From assembly GCF_020424085.1 (NCBI RefSeq), contig NZ_CP080203.1, forward strand, positions 1,674,001 through 1,738,000: 64,000 bases of DNA, given 5' to 3'. The notes under the pieces are model-generated. The model saw only the letters and a list, made by a program, of their open reading frames with translations, made no database searches and was not told where the DNA came from. Below are positions 63,709 through 64,000 of this stretch, in pieces; within the stretch, counting starts at the first letter, position 1, and every line of letters begins with the position of its first letter. The position numbers were made by a program, and so were the translations under genes. The DNA is from Mycetocola spongiae. GTDB taxonomy: Bacteria; Actinomycetota; Actinomycetes; Actinomycetales; Microbacteriaceae.

Positions 63709-64000
63709 GCCCCACACTCGGCCGCGCGCGTGGCGTGAACCCCCGCGATATCCGGGGCCGCCGCCCAGGCCGGGGTGATCAGGAACGAGACCTCCACGCC
63801 GTCATAATCGGAGCGGTTCACGAGCCAGGGCCGCGGCAGCCAGGTGGCGCCCACCTGAATAAAATCGGCGGGGTCCTCGGCATAGGCCTTCGCGGCGCGC
63901 ACGGTCCAGAACTCGCCCGCGCCGGTTCCGCCGTGGGCGCCCGCCCAGTCCAGCACACAGCCGATATCGGGGTGCGGTGTGCGCACACGCTCGACCAGCG
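63645..64000 (-). CDS. Hypothetical protein, 5' end outside window
   Basis: The frame is open to the window edge, so the start lies beyond 64000; at least 118 residues are present. Visible sequence includes HPDIGCVLDWAGAHGGTGAGE and FLITPAWAAAPDIAGVH. No family recognised. It overlaps the GNAT gene by 64 bp tail to tail, which is unusually long, so one of the two ends might be misjudged. Confidence 0.6.
   Translation of the reverse strand, partial: LVERVRTPHPDIGCVLDWAGAHGGTGAGEFWTVRAAKAYAEDPADFIQVGATWLPRPWLVNRSDYDGVEVSFLITPAWAAAPDIAGVHATRAAECGAYALWDLGATPIRFPAGTASR

Overview
The window is chromosomal DNA of a high-G+C actinobacterium, most likely a member of the Microbacteriaceae. The pointers are a lysC gene with an embedded beta-subunit start, LAxTG-type cell-wall proteins, a choice-of-anchor G surface protein, an L10-leader-controlled rplJ-rplL pair, a DUF3105/DUF305 gene pair, and many ATGA overlaps and leaderless-looking starts. 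The genus cannot be fixed by eye.

Layout. 1-8.3 kb: a truncated sensor kinase, then lysC-asd (entry to the aspartate pathway), recR-dnaX and a CrtI-like oxidoreductase. 8.3-14.2 kb: a lipoprotein/adaptor/MacB-type ABC cassette divergent from a two-component system. 14.2-17.6 kb: ackA-pta. 18-23 kb: a large wall-anchored protein and a LuxR-type regulator, then tRNA-Ser(GGA). 23.6-28.5 kb: a second, paralogous lipoprotein/adaptor/ABC cassette whose fused ATPase-permease gene is broken by an exact 13-bp tandem duplication. 28.5-34.5 kb: a HerA-like ATPase, an excalibur protein, a PAP2 phosphatase and an MFS pump. 33.3-37.4 kb: xylR, xylA and xylB. 37.6-43 kb: peptidase S51, an RCC1-repeat surface protein, metB and cbs. 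43-48.3 kb: DUF3105 and DUF305 proteins, an ABC exporter, and an MFS pump with its MarR regulator. 52.2-64 kb: rplJL, a PEP-mutase-like enzyme, an aminotransferase, a YbaK-type deacylase, a four-gene ABC importer, murB, a MaoC-type dehydratase pair and a GNAT.

The most interesting part is an island of visibly lower G+C at about 48.4-52.2 kb, between the MarR gene and rplL. It holds two homologous 67-aa precursor peptides that align without a gap and share the block PALTTPxVLVxATPxE. A strong hairpin follows, then an HTTM-like membrane protein, a two-TM miniprotein, an alpha/beta hydrolase with an intact nucleophile motif, a membrane-anchored protein with a WRFFGPNP motif, and a four-TM protein. 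The FA(N/R) and PxxxTP leader motifs and the HTTM/hydrolase pair fit a linaridin-type RiPP cluster. In this one the two parts found fused in LinH would be separate genes. The predicted products are Ala/Val-rich and lack C-terminal Cys, and no decarboxylase, methyltransferase, protease or dedicated transporter is present. I regard it as a probably undescribed twin-peptide linaridin locus.
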